Shown: positions 1 to 9,030 of the stretch, piece after piece
Numbering within the stretch: position 1 is the stretch's first letter
Layout of the letters: each line of letters begins with the position of its first letter
DNA from: Streptomyces sp. C10-9-1
GTDB lineage: Bacteria; Actinomycetota; Actinomycetes; Streptomycetales; Streptomycetaceae
NCBI RefSeq assembly: GCF_024497955.1
Contig: NZ_JANHKP010000015.1
Coordinates: 1-64,000, forward strand
Reading direction: 5' to 3'
Length of the DNA stretch: 64,000 nt
Position numbers and translations under genes: made by a program
Notes under the pieces: generated by a model
Seen by the model: only the letters and a program-made list of their open reading frames with translations
The model's database searches: none
What the model was told of the DNA's origin: nothing

Positions 1-1
1 G

Positions 2-463
2 TCCGCGCCCGCCGTGGCCGTCAACAACACCCCCTACGACTTCTCGGTGACACCGTCGACGGTGTCCGCGGGCGGCAGGGTCACCCTGACGGCGGGTGGC
101 TGTCCCAGTACCACGACCGTCACGTCCGGTGTGTTCGACACCGTGACGATCCCGCGCAACGGCGCCGCCACCGCCGTGGTCGACTGGGACGCCCGTCCCG
201 GTGCCGTGTACTCGGTCCAGTTCAACTGCACCGGGCGGATCGGGACGCTCGACCTCAGGATCGCCGGCGGCTCCTCCACGCCGACCGCGAGTTCCACCCG
301 CTCCGCGGTGACCATCGCCCCCTCGGGCGTCGGCGGCGGTGTGGGGGGCAGCATCGGCGGAGCCGGCACCGCGGAGATCGCCGCGGGCGGCGCCCTGGTG
401 GCGGCCGCGGCGGCGGCGACCGTCCTGGTCGTCCGCAGGCGGACGGCCGACCGGCGTCACTGA
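2..463 (+). CDS. secreted/anchored protein, 5' end outside window
   Basis: The reading frame is open to the left edge, and the first codons (S-A-P-A-V-A-V) look like the end of a signal peptide, so the true start lies upstream. The visible part has one Ig-like/beta-rich domain of about 75 residues with a Cys pair, a Gly-rich linker, a hydrophobic segment near the C-terminus and a basic tail (VVRRRTADRRH). This is the outline of a wall- or membrane-anchored surface protein, but no LPXTG-type motif is visible. It is paralogous to the convergent gene at 588-1079: the two share the V-x-P-S-T-V-x-x-G-G-x-x-T-x-T pattern and the GGS(I/V)G anchor region. Function unknown; a class F sortase gene lies nearby. 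Confidence 0.75.
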   Translation, partial: SAPAVAVNNTPYDFSVTPSTVSAGGRVTLTAGGCPSTTTVTSGVFDTVTIPRNGAATAVVDWDARPGAVYSVQFNCTGRIGTLDLRIAGGSSTPTASSTRSAVTIAPSGVGGGVGGSIGGAGTAEIAAGGALVAAAAAATVLVVRRRTADRRH

Positions 464-516
464 TGCCCCCGCACGGCCGGGCGCGGGCATGTACCGAGCC
501 CCCGTCCCGGCGGCAA

Positions 517-561
517 CCGCCCGTCGCCCCGGGTCCGTTGCGGACCCGGGGCGACGGGCGG
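517..561. terminator. perfect 21-bp stem, bidirectional terminator
   Basis: Positions 517-537 and 541-561 are exact reverse complements with a 3-base loop. The hairpin lies between the converging genes ending at 463 and 588 and has no T-run, as is usual for Streptomyces terminators. It could serve transcripts from both sides. Confidence 0.8.
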
Positions 562-587
562 CCCGGCTGACCGGGAGGTTCGGCCGG

Positions 588-1079
588 TCAGGCCTGACCG
601 CCGACCGTGCGGCGCCGGCGGGCGACGAACAGGCTGCCGCCCACCGCCGCCGAGGCGACGAGCCCCGCGCCGATGGCCATCTCGGTGCTGGAGGGGCCGA
701 CCGACCCCCCGAGACCGCCCTGCGCACCTCGGCCCGGGCGCACGGTGAACGAGGCGCTGGCGGTCTGGTCGCTGTTGTTGCAGCGGACCGTCAGGTGGTA
801 GTCGCCGGGCCGGGCGTTGTTGCGGACCCTGGCCGTGGCCTCCTGCTGGCCTCGGTCGCCGCGCGAGAGGGTCGCGTCGGGGAAGGCGTTGGAGCTGACG
901 GTGCCACCCCGGTGGCAGCCGTCGACCGTGATCGTCAGGGTGCCGCCGGGGAACACCGTGGACGGGCTGACTTGGACGTTCCTCGGGCCGTCCCCGCCGC
1001 CGGCGGCGGCCAGGGGAGCGCAGAGCCCGACGGCCGCGAAGGCGGTCGCGGTCACCGCGAGAGCGCGTGCTGCACGCAT
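588..1079 (-). CDS. secreted/anchored protein, paralogue of the gene at 2-463
   Basis: This 163-residue protein starts at ATG 1079, six to eight bases after a strong GGAGG site; an upstream in-frame start at 1178 would add a basic segment with no ribosome site. Residues 1-27 form a Sec signal peptide (MRAARALAV...AAA). An Ig-like domain with two Cys residues follows, then a Gly-rich spacer, a hydrophobic segment and a basic tail (ARRRRTVGGQA). That is the shape of a surface-anchored protein. There is no LPXTG; the anchor region reads GGSVGPSSTEM. The paralogue at 2-463 and the sortase at 1366 suggest a small surface-protein set, but an enzyme-substrate link is inference. Confidence 0.75.
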   Translation of the reverse strand: MRAARALAVTATAFAAVGLCAPLAAAGGGDGPRNVQVSPSTVFPGGTLTITVDGCHRGGTVSSNAFPDATLSRGDRGQQEATARVRNNARPGDYHLTVRCNNSDQTASASFTVRPGRGAQGGLGGSVGPSSTEMAIGAGLVASAAVGGSLFVARRRRTVGGQA

Positions 1080-1365
1080 CGTTGAACCTCCAGGAAGACG
1101 CTCCGAAGCGGCGCTCCGGGAAAGTCGACGAGGACGCCTTCCATGACGAACCCTCACCGAGGCCGACAAGCGGCGCATATCGGGCTTGGGCCACCCCGGT
1201 GACCGCCGGTACGCCCGCCGGGGTCATGATCGCAAGGACCCGCAGGTCACGGACCGTCGGCCGCTCCTGCGGTCCGATGACCCGAACGGATCACCCGGCT
1301 GGCCCCGGCCACCCGTTCGCCCTTCCCTGATCGCCGCCCTCCGCGGGCGCGCTTAGCGTGCCTGC

Positions 1366-2040
1366 ATGCGCATCAAGGGGAGAAGAGCGGACCGGGACAC
1401 CTTCGGCCGTGAACGGATCAGGCGCCCCTCGCCCTGGGGCGTACTGGCACTCGTCATGCTCAGCGGCATCGCCCTGATGAGGAACGGGGTGGATTCCGGT
1501 GCGGGGCCGCCGCAGCCCGCGGCCGCGGCCTCCGCCACCGGCGGCGCGGGGGAGAACTTCCTTCCCGTCCCGCTCGAACCACTCGCGTACGCGCCTCCGA
1601 AGACGATCCGCATCCCCGCCCTGAAGGTCGACGCCCCGATCATGGACGTGGGTCTCGACGACAAGGGCTGGATCGCGGCCCCGCCCGCGGCCGACCCCAA
1701 CCTGGCCGGCTGGTTCCAGAACGGGGTGGCCCCCGGCCAGCGCGGCACCTCGGTGATCGTCGGGCACGTCGACAACCAGGCGGGCCCGGCGGTCTTCTAC
1801 GGTCTCGGCTCGCTCCGCAAGGGCCACCGCGTCGAGGTGCCCCGGCTGGACGGGCGCACGGCGGTCTTCGAGGTCTACGGGGTGGAGGTGTTCGCCAAGG
1901 ACGACTTCCCCGGCGTGCGGGTGTACGGGGACACGGGCCGGCCGGAGCTGCGCGTGATCACCTGCGGCGGCGGGTACTCCCGGGCCTCGGGCTACGACGG
2001 GAACGTCGTCGTCTTCGCGCGGATGGTCGAGGCCGGCTGA
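1366..2040 (+). CDS. class F sortase
   Basis: The 224-residue protein has a basic N-terminus, a hydrophobic signal/anchor segment around residues 21-40, a Pro/Ala-rich spacer and a sortase fold from about residue 75. The catalytic His is in VIVGHVDN, the catalytic Cys in RVITCGGGY, and a downstream Arg in VVVFARM. Sortases are extracellular transpeptidases that cleave a C-terminal sorting signal and attach the protein to the cell wall; class F enzymes are the small actinobacterial type. No ribosome site precedes ATG 1366, and a TANNNT element (1354-1359) seven bases upstream would fit a leaderless mRNA. The two paralogous surface proteins to the left are its nearest possible substrates. Confidence 0.85.
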   Translation: MRIKGRRADRDTFGRERIRRPSPWGVLALVMLSGIALMRNGVDSGAGPPQPAAAASATGGAGENFLPVPLEPLAYAPPKTIRIPALKVDAPIMDVGLDDKGWIAAPPAADPNLAGWFQNGVAPGQRGTSVIVGHVDNQAGPAVFYGLGSLRKGHRVEVPRLDGRTAVFEVYGVEVFAKDDFPGVRVYGDTGRPELRVITCGGGYSRASGYDGNVVVFARMVEAG

Positions 2041-2049
2041 CCGCCCGGG

Positions 2050-2071
2050 CGGGGGCCCCGCGGGGCCCCCG
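2050..2071. terminator. 22-bp palindrome between sortase and deacetylase genes
   Basis: A perfect GC palindrome (CGGGGGCCCCG and its complement) lies ten bases after the sortase stop and ten bases from the end of the converging deacetylase gene. It is placed to terminate both. Confidence 0.65.
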
Positions 2072-2080
2072 GCGGTCGCC

Positions 2081-2950
2081 TCAGCGGTGCGGGACGGTGA
2101 CGCGGTACCCGGCGTCCAGCAGGCGCGGCAGGTACCTCCGCAGGGCGGCGACGCTCTGCGAGCGGTTGCCGCCCGCATCATGGGAGAGGACGACCGCACC
2201 GGGCGCGGCACCGTCCATGACCCGGCGGACGATGGTGCCCGTTCCGGGTTCGGTCCAGTCCAGGGTGTCGACGGTCCAGGCCAGGGGCTCCATGCCCAGC
2301 TCCGCGCCGATCTCGAAGGAGTGCCTGTTCCAGGCCCCGTAGGGCGCGCGGTACCACAGGGGCCCGGTACCCACCGCGCGGTCCACGACCTCGCAGGTCC
2401 GTGAGAGTTCCCGCCGGATCGCCGGGCGCGTCAGCCCCGGCACCAGGGGGTGCGACCAGGTGTGGTTGCCGATCACATGGCCGTCGTCGGCCATCTCGCG
2501 CAGCAGGTCCGGGTGGTACTGGGCCATCTCCCCGCAGACGAAGAACATCGCCGGCACGCGGAACTCGCGCAGCGTGGCCAGCACCCCGGGGGTGTACCGC
2601 GGGTCGGGCCCGTCGTCGAAGGTCAGCACGATCGTCCTGCCCGCACCGGGCAGTTCGAGGATCGGCCGGGTGCGGACCGGCGGACGTGCGCGCCGCACCC
2701 GGGGGGCATGCGCCGTCATCGGCTGGAGGCGGTAGGAGGAGGCCGGCTGCCGCGGACCGGCCGCGGCCTGCGGACCGGCCGCCGGTGCCACGGGCTCCGG
2801 CTCCGGCACGGGCGCCGGCCGCGGGGCGGGGCGCCCCGGTGCGCCGCCGGGCTCGGTGGCGAACAGTCCCCCGACGACGGCGGCCCCGCCGAGCGCGGCG
2901 GCCCAGTGCAGTACCGAGCGGCGACGGACGGGCAGTTGGTCCTTGTGCAT
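2081..2950 (-). CDS. exported polysaccharide deacetylase (NodB family)
   Basis: The 289-residue protein has a twin-arginine-like signal (RRRSVLHWAAALGG) and a Pro/Ala-rich linker to about residue 95. A NodB domain follows: motif 1 TFDDGPDP, metal-binding HTWSHP, RAPYGAWN, and the late WTVDTLDW and LSHD motifs. Enzymes of this family remove acetyl groups from N-acetylglucosamine polymers or peptidoglycan outside the membrane, using a divalent metal held by Asp-His-His. All the usual catalytic residues are visible. It is transcribed alone, toward the sortase gene. The start at 2950 has only a weak ribosome site. The natural substrate cannot be told from sequence. Confidence 0.85.
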   Translation of the reverse strand: MHKDQLPVRRRSVLHWAAALGGAAVVGGLFATEPGGAPGRPAPRPAPVPEPEPVAPAAGPQAAAGPRQPASSYRLQPMTAHAPRVRRARPPVRTRPILELPGAGRTIVLTFDDGPDPRYTPGVLATLREFRVPAMFFVCGEMAQYHPDLLREMADDGHVIGNHTWSHPLVPGLTRPAIRRELSRTCEVVDRAVGTGPLWYRAPYGAWNRHSFEIGAELGMEPLAWTVDTLDWTEPGTGTIVRRVMDGAAPGAVVLSHDAGGNRSQSVAALRRYLPRLLDAGYRVTVPHR

Positions 2951-3388
2951 GGCCCACTGCTCGCACGTGCCGTGCCCCGGGAGGGGGAAACGACACGGGC
3001 ACGGGCGGGATTCAACCCGATGGGACCACCGCGACCGCCCGCCCGGCGGCGCCGCCCGGTGCCGGCCGGCCGGGGGCGCGGCCGTCCCGGTGGACCGCCG
3101 CGCGGCGCCGGGTGCGGTGCTGCGACGCCGCGGCGGGGTGCGCGGCCGTCGCGCGCCGGGCGGCGGTGCGGCTGGCCGGGCCGGGGTGCCGGCAGGTGGC
3201 CGCGGTGCTCCGAGGGGCCTACCGCCGCGCGGGCCGGCGTCGCGCGGCCCGGCCGACCGCTCACCGCACCGTTCGTCGCCCGGTGCGACCGTTCACCGAC
3301 GCCCCCCGTCCGGCGTCTGTCGCGATCCGGCCGGATGCGTTCGTATACGCCACGTGACAGCGGCCCACGGGCGAAAGGATGTTGACGC
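2951..3388. other. divergent intergenic region
   Basis: 438 bases between the divergent deacetylase and sigma-factor genes. No convincing coding potential was seen. Near the sigma gene, CGTATA (3342-3347) followed by GTGAC (3354-3358) may be promoter elements; a similar pair lies before the anti-sigma gene (11998-12013). The rest is GC-rich sequence with short CCGGCCGG-type repeats. Confidence 0.5.
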
Positions 3389-4006
3389 ATGGCGACGGCG
3401 ACCGCGACCACCGACGAGCAGGCGCTGGCGGAGCTCCAGCGGGACCACGGCCCGGCGCTGCTCGGCTTCCTGCTCGGCCTCACCTACGGTGATCAGCAGC
3501 GCGCCGAGGACCTGCTCCAGGAGACCCTGCTCCGGGCCTGGCAGCACCCCGAGGCCTTCGACGCCCCGTACGACTCCATGCGCCCGTGGCTGTTCACCGT
3601 CGGCCGGCGCCTCGCGATCGACGCACGCCGCTCCCGGCTGGCCCGGCCGGCGGAGATCGGCGACGGGGTCCTCGCCGCCGTCCCGGACCCCTGCGACGCC
3701 ACGGAGAGCGCCGTGGCCGCCCTGGACGTGCGTGCCGCGGTGGGGTCGCTCAGCCCGGAGCACCGGGCCGTGCTGGTGCACCTGTACTTCGGGGGCCTGA
3801 GCGTCAACGAGGCGGCACAGGCGCTCGGCATCCCGCCCGGCACGGTGAAGTCCCGCTCGCACTACGCGCTGCGCGCGCTCGCCCGCGGCCTGCCCGGCTA
3901 CAGCCGCCGTGGCGCACCCGTGGACCCGCGGGCCTCCGTGGACCGCCCCCGCCACTCCGACCACGGGCACGGCGGGGGCGTATGCCGTACCTCACGGGCG
4001 AGTTGA
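3389..4006 (+). CDS. ECF-type RNA polymerase sigma factor
   Basis: This 205-residue protein has sigma region 2 at about residues 15-80 (AEDLLQETLLRAW, then RPWLFTVGRRLAID) and region 4 at about 110-170 (the helix-turn-helix GLSVNEAAQALGIPPGTVKS). It lacks regions 1 and 3, as expected for group 4 (ECF) factors. It would direct core RNA polymerase to a stress- or envelope-responsive promoter set. The start follows GAAAGGATG. A low-complexity His/Arg/Gly tail ends the protein. ECF factors usually sit beside an anti-sigma gene; here the next gene is an unknown protein, and the nearest zinc-finger anti-sigma is at 12044. Confidence 0.88.
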   Translation: MATATATTDEQALAELQRDHGPALLGFLLGLTYGDQQRAEDLLQETLLRAWQHPEAFDAPYDSMRPWLFTVGRRLAIDARRSRLARPAEIGDGVLAAVPDPCDATESAVAALDVRAAVGSLSPEHRAVLVHLYFGGLSVNEAAQALGIPPGTVKSRSHYALRALARGLPGYSRRGAPVDPRASVDRPRHSDHGHGGGVCRTSRAS

Positions 4007-4117
4007 GCAGATTCGGGCCCGCCGCCGTACCGGACGGGAGAGGCTCGTCGGGAACAGTCCGCACGGCGGCGGTCCGCGCGACGGCGATCCGCACGGCGGG
4101 AAGGAAGAGGTGGGGCG

Positions 4118-4639
4118 ATGCTGCGCGGGACTTCGGGCGACACCGGGGGGCCGGGGCTCGCCGTGCCGCTCGGATGGTGGTGCGCCGAGTACACGGCGGA
4201 CGAGGTGCTGCGGTCCGCGGACCTGGTGGACCGGGGCACGGTCGAGTTCCGGGCGGGGCTGCACGCCCTGGCGCTGACGGTGCACCTCTGCGAGGGCGCC
4301 CGTCCCCCCTCCCCCGCCGACGCCGGTCCCCGCTCGCGCGAGTGGCTGGCCGTCACCGCCCACGGGCACCCCTGGTCCCACTGGGCCGCCCGGCGGCTGG
4401 GCGAGCGGGCGCAGCTCGCCCGGAGCGGGGTCCCGGACCCCGACCTGGGCCCCGCCGCCGCCGCGTGGGAGTGGCTGCGGGGCACGGAGGTCCACGCGGC
4501 GGACCTCGGCGGTCTGGGGGAACCCTGCTCCGGGGCGCCTTCCGCGGCGGGGACGGCGGTGGACGAGGGGCGCCGGGTGTGGACACCGGCGTGGCGGATC
4601 GGCGTCCCGCTCGGGCACCTGGCGGTCGGCCTGTGGTGA
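4118..4639 (+). CDS. hypothetical protein after the sigma factor
   Basis: This 173-residue frame is preceded by a good ribosome site (GGAAGAGGTGGGG) and lies 111 bases after the sigma gene on the same strand. The protein is soluble-looking, rich in Trp and Ala, with motifs PLGWWCAEY and AWEWLRGTEVH; no signal peptide or membrane segment is evident. I do not recognise its family. Its position suggests co-transcription with the sigma factor, but it does not resemble a zinc-finger or membrane anti-sigma protein. Codon use (high GC at third positions) supports a real gene. Confidence 0.6.
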   Translation: MLRGTSGDTGGPGLAVPLGWWCAEYTADEVLRSADLVDRGTVEFRAGLHALALTVHLCEGARPPSPADAGPRSREWLAVTAHGHPWSHWAARRLGERAQLARSGVPDPDLGPAAAAWEWLRGTEVHAADLGGLGEPCSGAPSAAGTAVDEGRRVWTPAWRIGVPLGHLAVGLW

Positions 4640-4702
4640 GCGCCCGGCGACCGGGCGGCGCGGCCGCCGGCCGAGGGGGCACCCGGGCCGAGGCGCACAC
4701 GG

Positions 4703-5926
4703 TCAGGCGAGCGCACCCGGTCCGGGCGAGGAGTGCACGCCCGCACGGTACTTGGGGATCCTCACGGTGATCTTCATCCCGGCGCCCACGGCCGTCTCGA
4801 CGACCAGCCCGTACGCGTCGCCGTAGACCTGGCGCAGCCGGTCGTCCACGTTGAGCAGCCCGATGCCGGAGGAGGCGGTCCGCTCCCCCGCCAGCAGCGA
4901 GCGCAGCACCGCGGGGTCCATCCCGACGCCGTCGTCCTCGATGACGACCACCGCCTCCGCCCCGGCGTCCTGGGCGGAGATCGTGACCCGGCAGCGCTCC
5001 CGGGAGTCCTCCAGCCCGTGCTTGACCGCGTTCTCGACCAGCGGTTGCAGGCAGAGGAACGGCAGGGCGACCGGGAGCACCTCGGGGGCGACCTGGAGGG
5101 TGACGGTCAGCCGGTCGCCGAAGCGGGCCCCTGCCAGCGCCAGGTACTGCTCGATGGAGCGCAGCTCGTCGGCGAGGTGGGTGAACTCGCCGTGCCGGCG
5201 GAAGGAGTAGCGGGTGAAGTCCGCGAACTCCAGCAGCAGTTCCCGGGCCCGCTCGGGGTCGGTGCGCACGAACGAGGCGATCGCGGCCAGCGAGTTGAAG
5301 ATGAAGTGCGGGGAGATCTGGGCGCGCAGGGCGCGGATCTCCGCCTCGATCAGCCGTGTGCGCGAGCGGTCCAGCTCCGCCAGCTCCAGCTGCACCGAGA
5401 CCCAGCGGGCGACCTCCGTCGCCGCGCGGGCCAGCACCGCCGACTCCCGCGACCCGTAGGCCACCAGGGCGCCGAGCACCCCGTCCTCGCCGGTCAGCGG
5501 CGCGACCACCGCCCAACGCAGCGGGCAGTCCACCTCCTCGCAGCGGCAGTGGGCGCTCTGCCCGCGCCCCGAGTCCAGCACCTCCCGCACCCGGGCCAGG
5601 GCCTGCTCGCGGTGGTGGTCGTCGCCGGGCCCGTCCCAGGCGAGCACCCGCCCCCGGTCGGTCAGGCACAGGGCCTCGGTGCCCAGCAGCGAGCGGAGCC
5701 TGCGCACGGCCTTGCGCGCGGTGTCCTCGGTCAGCCCGGCGCGCAGCGGCGGCGCGGCGAGCGAGGCGGTGTGCAGGGTGTGGAAGGTCGCCCGTTCCAC
5801 GGGGGTGCCCAGGTCCAGGTCCCGGCGGGTGCCCCGGCGGGCCGCGGACGCGCCGAGCACGAAGCCCAGCGCGAGGAGCAGCACCCCGCCCGTGGCGGCG
5901 AGCGCGACGGCTCCGGTGCCGCTCAC
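4703..5926 (-). CDS. LytS-type sensor histidine kinase
   Basis: The 407-residue kinase starts at GTG 5926 behind GAAGGAG, overlapping the symporter stop by four bases (GTGA), so the two are translationally coupled. One membrane segment (residues 8-26) is followed by a GAF-like sensor region (60-180) containing a Cys/His cluster (H126, C127, C129, C134) that might bind metal. The His_kinase domain has the phospho-acceptor in ISPHFIFNS (H207), and the HATPase domain shows LVENAVKHG and the DDGVGM/GIGLLN boxes. LytS-type kinases pair with LytTR regulators; the only LytTR gene here is at 11065-11874. Coupling to the symporter suggests it senses the transported carboxylate or external nutrient state. 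Confidence 0.88.
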   Translation of the reverse strand: MSGTGAVALAATGGVLLLALGFVLGASAARRGTRRDLDLGTPVERATFHTLHTASLAAPPLRAGLTEDTARKAVRRLRSLLGTEALCLTDRGRVLAWDGPGDDHHREQALARVREVLDSGRGQSAHCRCEEVDCPLRWAVVAPLTGEDGVLGALVAYGSRESAVLARAATEVARWVSVQLELAELDRSRTRLIEAEIRALRAQISPHFIFNSLAAIASFVRTDPERARELLLEFADFTRYSFRRHGEFTHLADELRSIEQYLALAGARFGDRLTVTLQVAPEVLPVALPFLCLQPLVENAVKHGLEDSRERCRVTISAQDAGAEAVVVIEDDGVGMDPAVLRSLLAGERTASSGIGLLNVDDRLRQVYGDAYGLVVETAVGAGMKITVRIPKYRAGVHSSPGPGALA

Positions 5927-7713
5927 CGGCCCGCTCCTTCGCGCCCGCGGTGCCCCGTCGGCCCGGGGCCGGGGCCCCCGGTCCGCCCGGGCCCCTGGTG
6001 GCCCGTCCGGGCGGCCAGGTCCTCGGGGAGGTGCAGCCGGGCGAGGATGGCGCCCGCCCCCGCGGGCACATGGCGGGCGGTGGCCAGGGAGACGCCCACC
6101 ATGGTCAGGAACCCCAGGGGGACGGACCAGACCGCGGGCCAGGCCATCAGCGTGTGCGGCCACCCCTGCGGGGGCAGGCCCGCCCGCGTCGCCATCACCG
6201 CGGTCAGGGCGGAGCCGCCGCCCGCGACCAGCCCGGCGGCCGCGCCCGGCGGGGTGAGGCGCCGCCACCAGATGCCGAGGACGAGCAACGGGCAGAAGGA
6301 GGAGGCGGAGACGGCGAAGGCCAGCCCCACGGCGTCCGCGACGGGCACGTCGCGCGAGACCACGGACAGCACCAGAGGGACCGTCATCGCCAGGACCGTG
6401 GCCAGACGGAAGTACCGCACTCCGCGCGGCGGCAGCACGTCCTGGGTGATCACCCCGGCCACGGACATGGTCAGGCCCGAGGCCGTCGACAGGAAGGCGG
6501 CGAAGGCCCCCGCCGCCAGCAGCGCACCCAGCAGTTCGCCCCCCGCTCCCCCGATGACCCGCTCCGGCAGCACGAGCACGGCCGCGTCGGCCTCCCCGGT
6601 GAGCGCGAGTTCGGGGGTGTAGACGCGGCCCAGGGCGCCGTAGACCGGGGGCAGCAGGTAGAAGGCGCCGATCAGGCCGAGCACCACCAGCGTGGTCCGC
6701 CGGGCGGCGCGTCCGTGGGGGCTGGTGTAGAAGCGGACGGCGACGTGCGGCAGGCCCATCGTGCCGAGGAAGGTCGCGAGGATCAGGCCGTAGGTGGCGT
6801 ACAGCTGGGGGCCCTCGCGCCCTCCGGCGAGCGGCTGGGACCAGCCGGCCGGGTCCGCGTCCGTGGCGGCGCGCTCCGGGACGGGGGCGCCCTTCGGCAG
6901 TCCGAGGACGGTGCCGGCCTCGATGCGGTGCGGCCCCTCCTCCAGCGTGAACGGCTCGCCCCGGCGCACCTCGCCGTCCACGGTGCCTGTCGCGGTGAGC
7001 GTGAGCGGCGCCCCGACGTCGACGCGGACGGTGTCGTCGATCCGTACCTCGGTGTGCTCGCGCAGCACGGCCGGCGCGTCGAAGCGGGCGCGCGGGGCGT
7101 CGTCGGCCGCCCAGGCAGTGGCGAGGAAGAGCGCGGGCACCAGCAGGGCGGTGAGCTTGAGCCCGTACTGGAAGGCCTGGACGAAGGTGATGCTGCGCAT
7201 CCCCCCGGCGGCCACCGCTCCCGTGACCACCACGGCCACCACGACCGAACCGAGCCAGTCGGGCGCCCCGGTGAGGATCGCCAGCGTCAGTCCCGCTCCC
7301 TGGAGCTGCGGCAGGAGGTAGAGCCAGCCGATGCCGACGACGAAGAGGCTGGCCAGCCTGCGGACGGCGGCGGACTCCAGGCGGGCCTCGGCGAAGTCGG
7401 AGAGGGTGTAGGCGCCCGAGCGCCGCAGGGGTGCGGCGACCAGGACCAGCAGGACCAGGTAGCCGGCGGTGTAGCCGACCGGGTACCAGAGCATCTCCGG
7501 GCCCTGGAGCAGCACCAGGCCGGCGATGCCGAGGAAGGAGGCGGCGGAGAGGTACTCGCCGCTGATGGCGGCGGCGTTCAGGCCCGGCTTCACGGTGCGG
7601 GAGGCGACGTAGAAGTCGGAGGTGGTGCGGGATATCCGCAGGCCCAGTCCGCCGATGAGCACGGTGGCGAGGACGACGCCGGCGACGGCGAGTGCGGTGT
7701 ACGTGCGCTCCAC
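5923..7713 (-). CDS. cation/acetate-type symporter (SSS family)
   Basis: The 596-residue membrane protein has about thirteen predicted helices and the sodium:solute symporter signatures, including SRTVKPGLNAAAISGEYLSA near the N-terminus and GGMRSITFVQAFQY in the middle. It contains a hydrophilic extracytoplasmic loop of about 90 residues (roughly 220-310), as in ActP/MctC-type carriers of acetate, propionate or pyruvate. It follows a DUF485 gene by four bases and overlaps the kinase gene by four, forming a three-gene transcription unit. The likely role is Na+- or H+-coupled uptake of short-chain monocarboxylates; the exact substrate is not readable from sequence. Confidence 0.88.
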   Translation of the reverse strand: MERTYTALAVAGVVLATVLIGGLGLRISRTTSDFYVASRTVKPGLNAAAISGEYLSAASFLGIAGLVLLQGPEMLWYPVGYTAGYLVLLVLVAAPLRRSGAYTLSDFAEARLESAAVRRLASLFVVGIGWLYLLPQLQGAGLTLAILTGAPDWLGSVVVAVVVTGAVAAGGMRSITFVQAFQYGLKLTALLVPALFLATAWAADDAPRARFDAPAVLREHTEVRIDDTVRVDVGAPLTLTATGTVDGEVRRGEPFTLEEGPHRIEAGTVLGLPKGAPVPERAATDADPAGWSQPLAGGREGPQLYATYGLILATFLGTMGLPHVAVRFYTSPHGRAARRTTLVVLGLIGAFYLLPPVYGALGRVYTPELALTGEADAAVLVLPERVIGGAGGELLGALLAAGAFAAFLSTASGLTMSVAGVITQDVLPPRGVRYFRLATVLAMTVPLVLSVVSRDVPVADAVGLAFAVSASSFCPLLVLGIWWRRLTPPGAAAGLVAGGGSALTAVMATRAGLPPQGWPHTLMAWPAVWSVPLGFLTMVGVSLATARHVPAGAGAILARLHLPEDLAARTGHQGPGRTGGPGPGPTGHRGREGAGR

Positions 7714-7716
7714 GGG

Positions 7717-8097
7717 TCAGCGGCCCTCGACGAGGCGGACGAAGTCCCGCTCGTTGCGCTCGGCCCGCCGCACGTACCAGCGGGCGGTCAGCCACATCAC
7801 GGGGTAGACGCCGAAGCCGAGGGCCGCCCAGACGAACGGCGCGGGCGAGCCGGGCCACCCGCCGAGGGCGCCGGGCAGGGCGAACAGCAGCGGCAGGCTG
7901 CCGACCAGCAGGACCAGCACGCCGAGCGCGCGCAGCGCCGCCCGGAGCTGACTGCGCATCAGAGAGCGTACATAGGTGGTGCCGAGGGTGGTCTGCTCGC
8001 TGATCTCGGAGCGGGCCGGAGCGTGCCCGGGGCGGCGGCGGGCGGCGCGGGGCACACCGGTGACCACCTCGCGGCGGGGGGTGTGCTCTGGGGGCAT
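7717..8097 (-). CDS. DUF485-family small membrane protein
   Basis: The 126-residue protein has a charged N-terminal tail (1-45) and two hydrophobic helices at about 52-75 and 83-105 (VLVLLVGSLPLLFALP and VWAALGFGVYPVMWLTA). It ends in a charged C-terminus (RRAERNERDFVRLVEG). DUF485 proteins are commonly encoded just before acetate-type symporters and are thought to be accessory subunits. Here the symporter starts three bases after its stop. The start at 8097 has a GGAG about ten bases upstream; an internal start is possible, since the conserved part begins near residue 30. Confidence 0.8.
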   Translation of the reverse strand: MPPEHTPRREVVTGVPRAARRRPGHAPARSEISEQTTLGTTYVRSLMRSQLRAALRALGVLVLLVGSLPLLFALPGALGGWPGSPAPFVWAALGFGVYPVMWLTARWYVRRAERNERDFVRLVEGR

Positions 8098-9030
8098 CGG
8101 CGTCCGCTCCAGCGTCGGGTCGCAGGTCTTCGCGGGTCGGGGGTCGAGTCGGGGGCGGGGGTCGCGGGCAGGGGCGCTTCGGGGCCCGGCCGGAGCGGGC
8201 GGACCCGGAGCAGGGAGTCTACGCAGGGGCGATCACGGGCGGTAGAGACGCGGGCGTTCGGGTGGGACAGGTGGGGAAAGCGGCGCCCGCGGCGCGGAGT
8301 CAGGCGGGTCGCAGGCGCACGACGGCCCCGCCGCGCATGCTCACGGCGGGACCCGGGCCGGGGCACGGCCCGAAGGCCCCTGCAGGCGGATCACCAGGGG
8401 GAACGGACGTGCCCCGAGGTCCCGCCCGGGTTCGAGGAACTCCTCCCGGAGGACCTCCGGGGAGGCCCTCGGCAGCGGGCTGCCGGTCTCCGGCCGGACG
8501 GAGCCCGGCCGCGCGGCCCCGTCGTCCGACCGGAACTCCGGTAGCGCCCCCGAACGCGCCGTCGCCCGCCTCCACGACGTCCTCCGGGGAAGGGCCGCAC
8601 GGTGCCGGCGGCCCGTCCCGGCAGGCGCGCCTCCCCCGCGAGCAGCCCCTCGCCCGGGAGAGCGCGGGGGCTGCGCGCGCACGCGGTGCCGGTGCCGTGC
8701 GGGCCGCTCGACCGGGTGCGACCGTGCCCGGGGCACGGGGACGCGGGCCCTCGCGACCCGCCGGGCGGCCGCCGGTGGCGGCTCACCCTTCGGGGGCGAG
8801 TACGCACGCGGCGATCAGGGCAGCCACACTCCGACCCGGCACGTTCCGGGACACCCCGACGGCCGGAGGACGCACTGCCCACGCACGAAGGCACACGGTG
8901 CGGAACCGGCCCGTCCCGCGCACGGCACCCCGGCCCGGCGGGTTCCCCGGGCGCCCCCGCAGGAGCCGGTGGGGCCGACCGGGCCGCCCCTCGGCTCGGC
9001 CAACCCGGCCCGCGAAAGAAAGGTGACGAC
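8098..9030. other. 933-bp region without a supported gene
   Basis: Several overlapping frames are open on both strands, but all are Arg/Pro/Gly-rich translations typical of GC-rich noncoding DNA and none has a convincing ribosome site or motif. The region must hold the promoters for the divergent DUF485-symporter-kinase unit and the Nudix-GNAT gene; I could not assign -35/-10 elements with confidence. Confidence 0.5.

Noticed and set aside
588..1178. Longer start at 1178 for the second surface protein
   Set aside because: It would put 33 basic residues before an obvious signal peptide and bypass the GGAGG site at the inner ATG.
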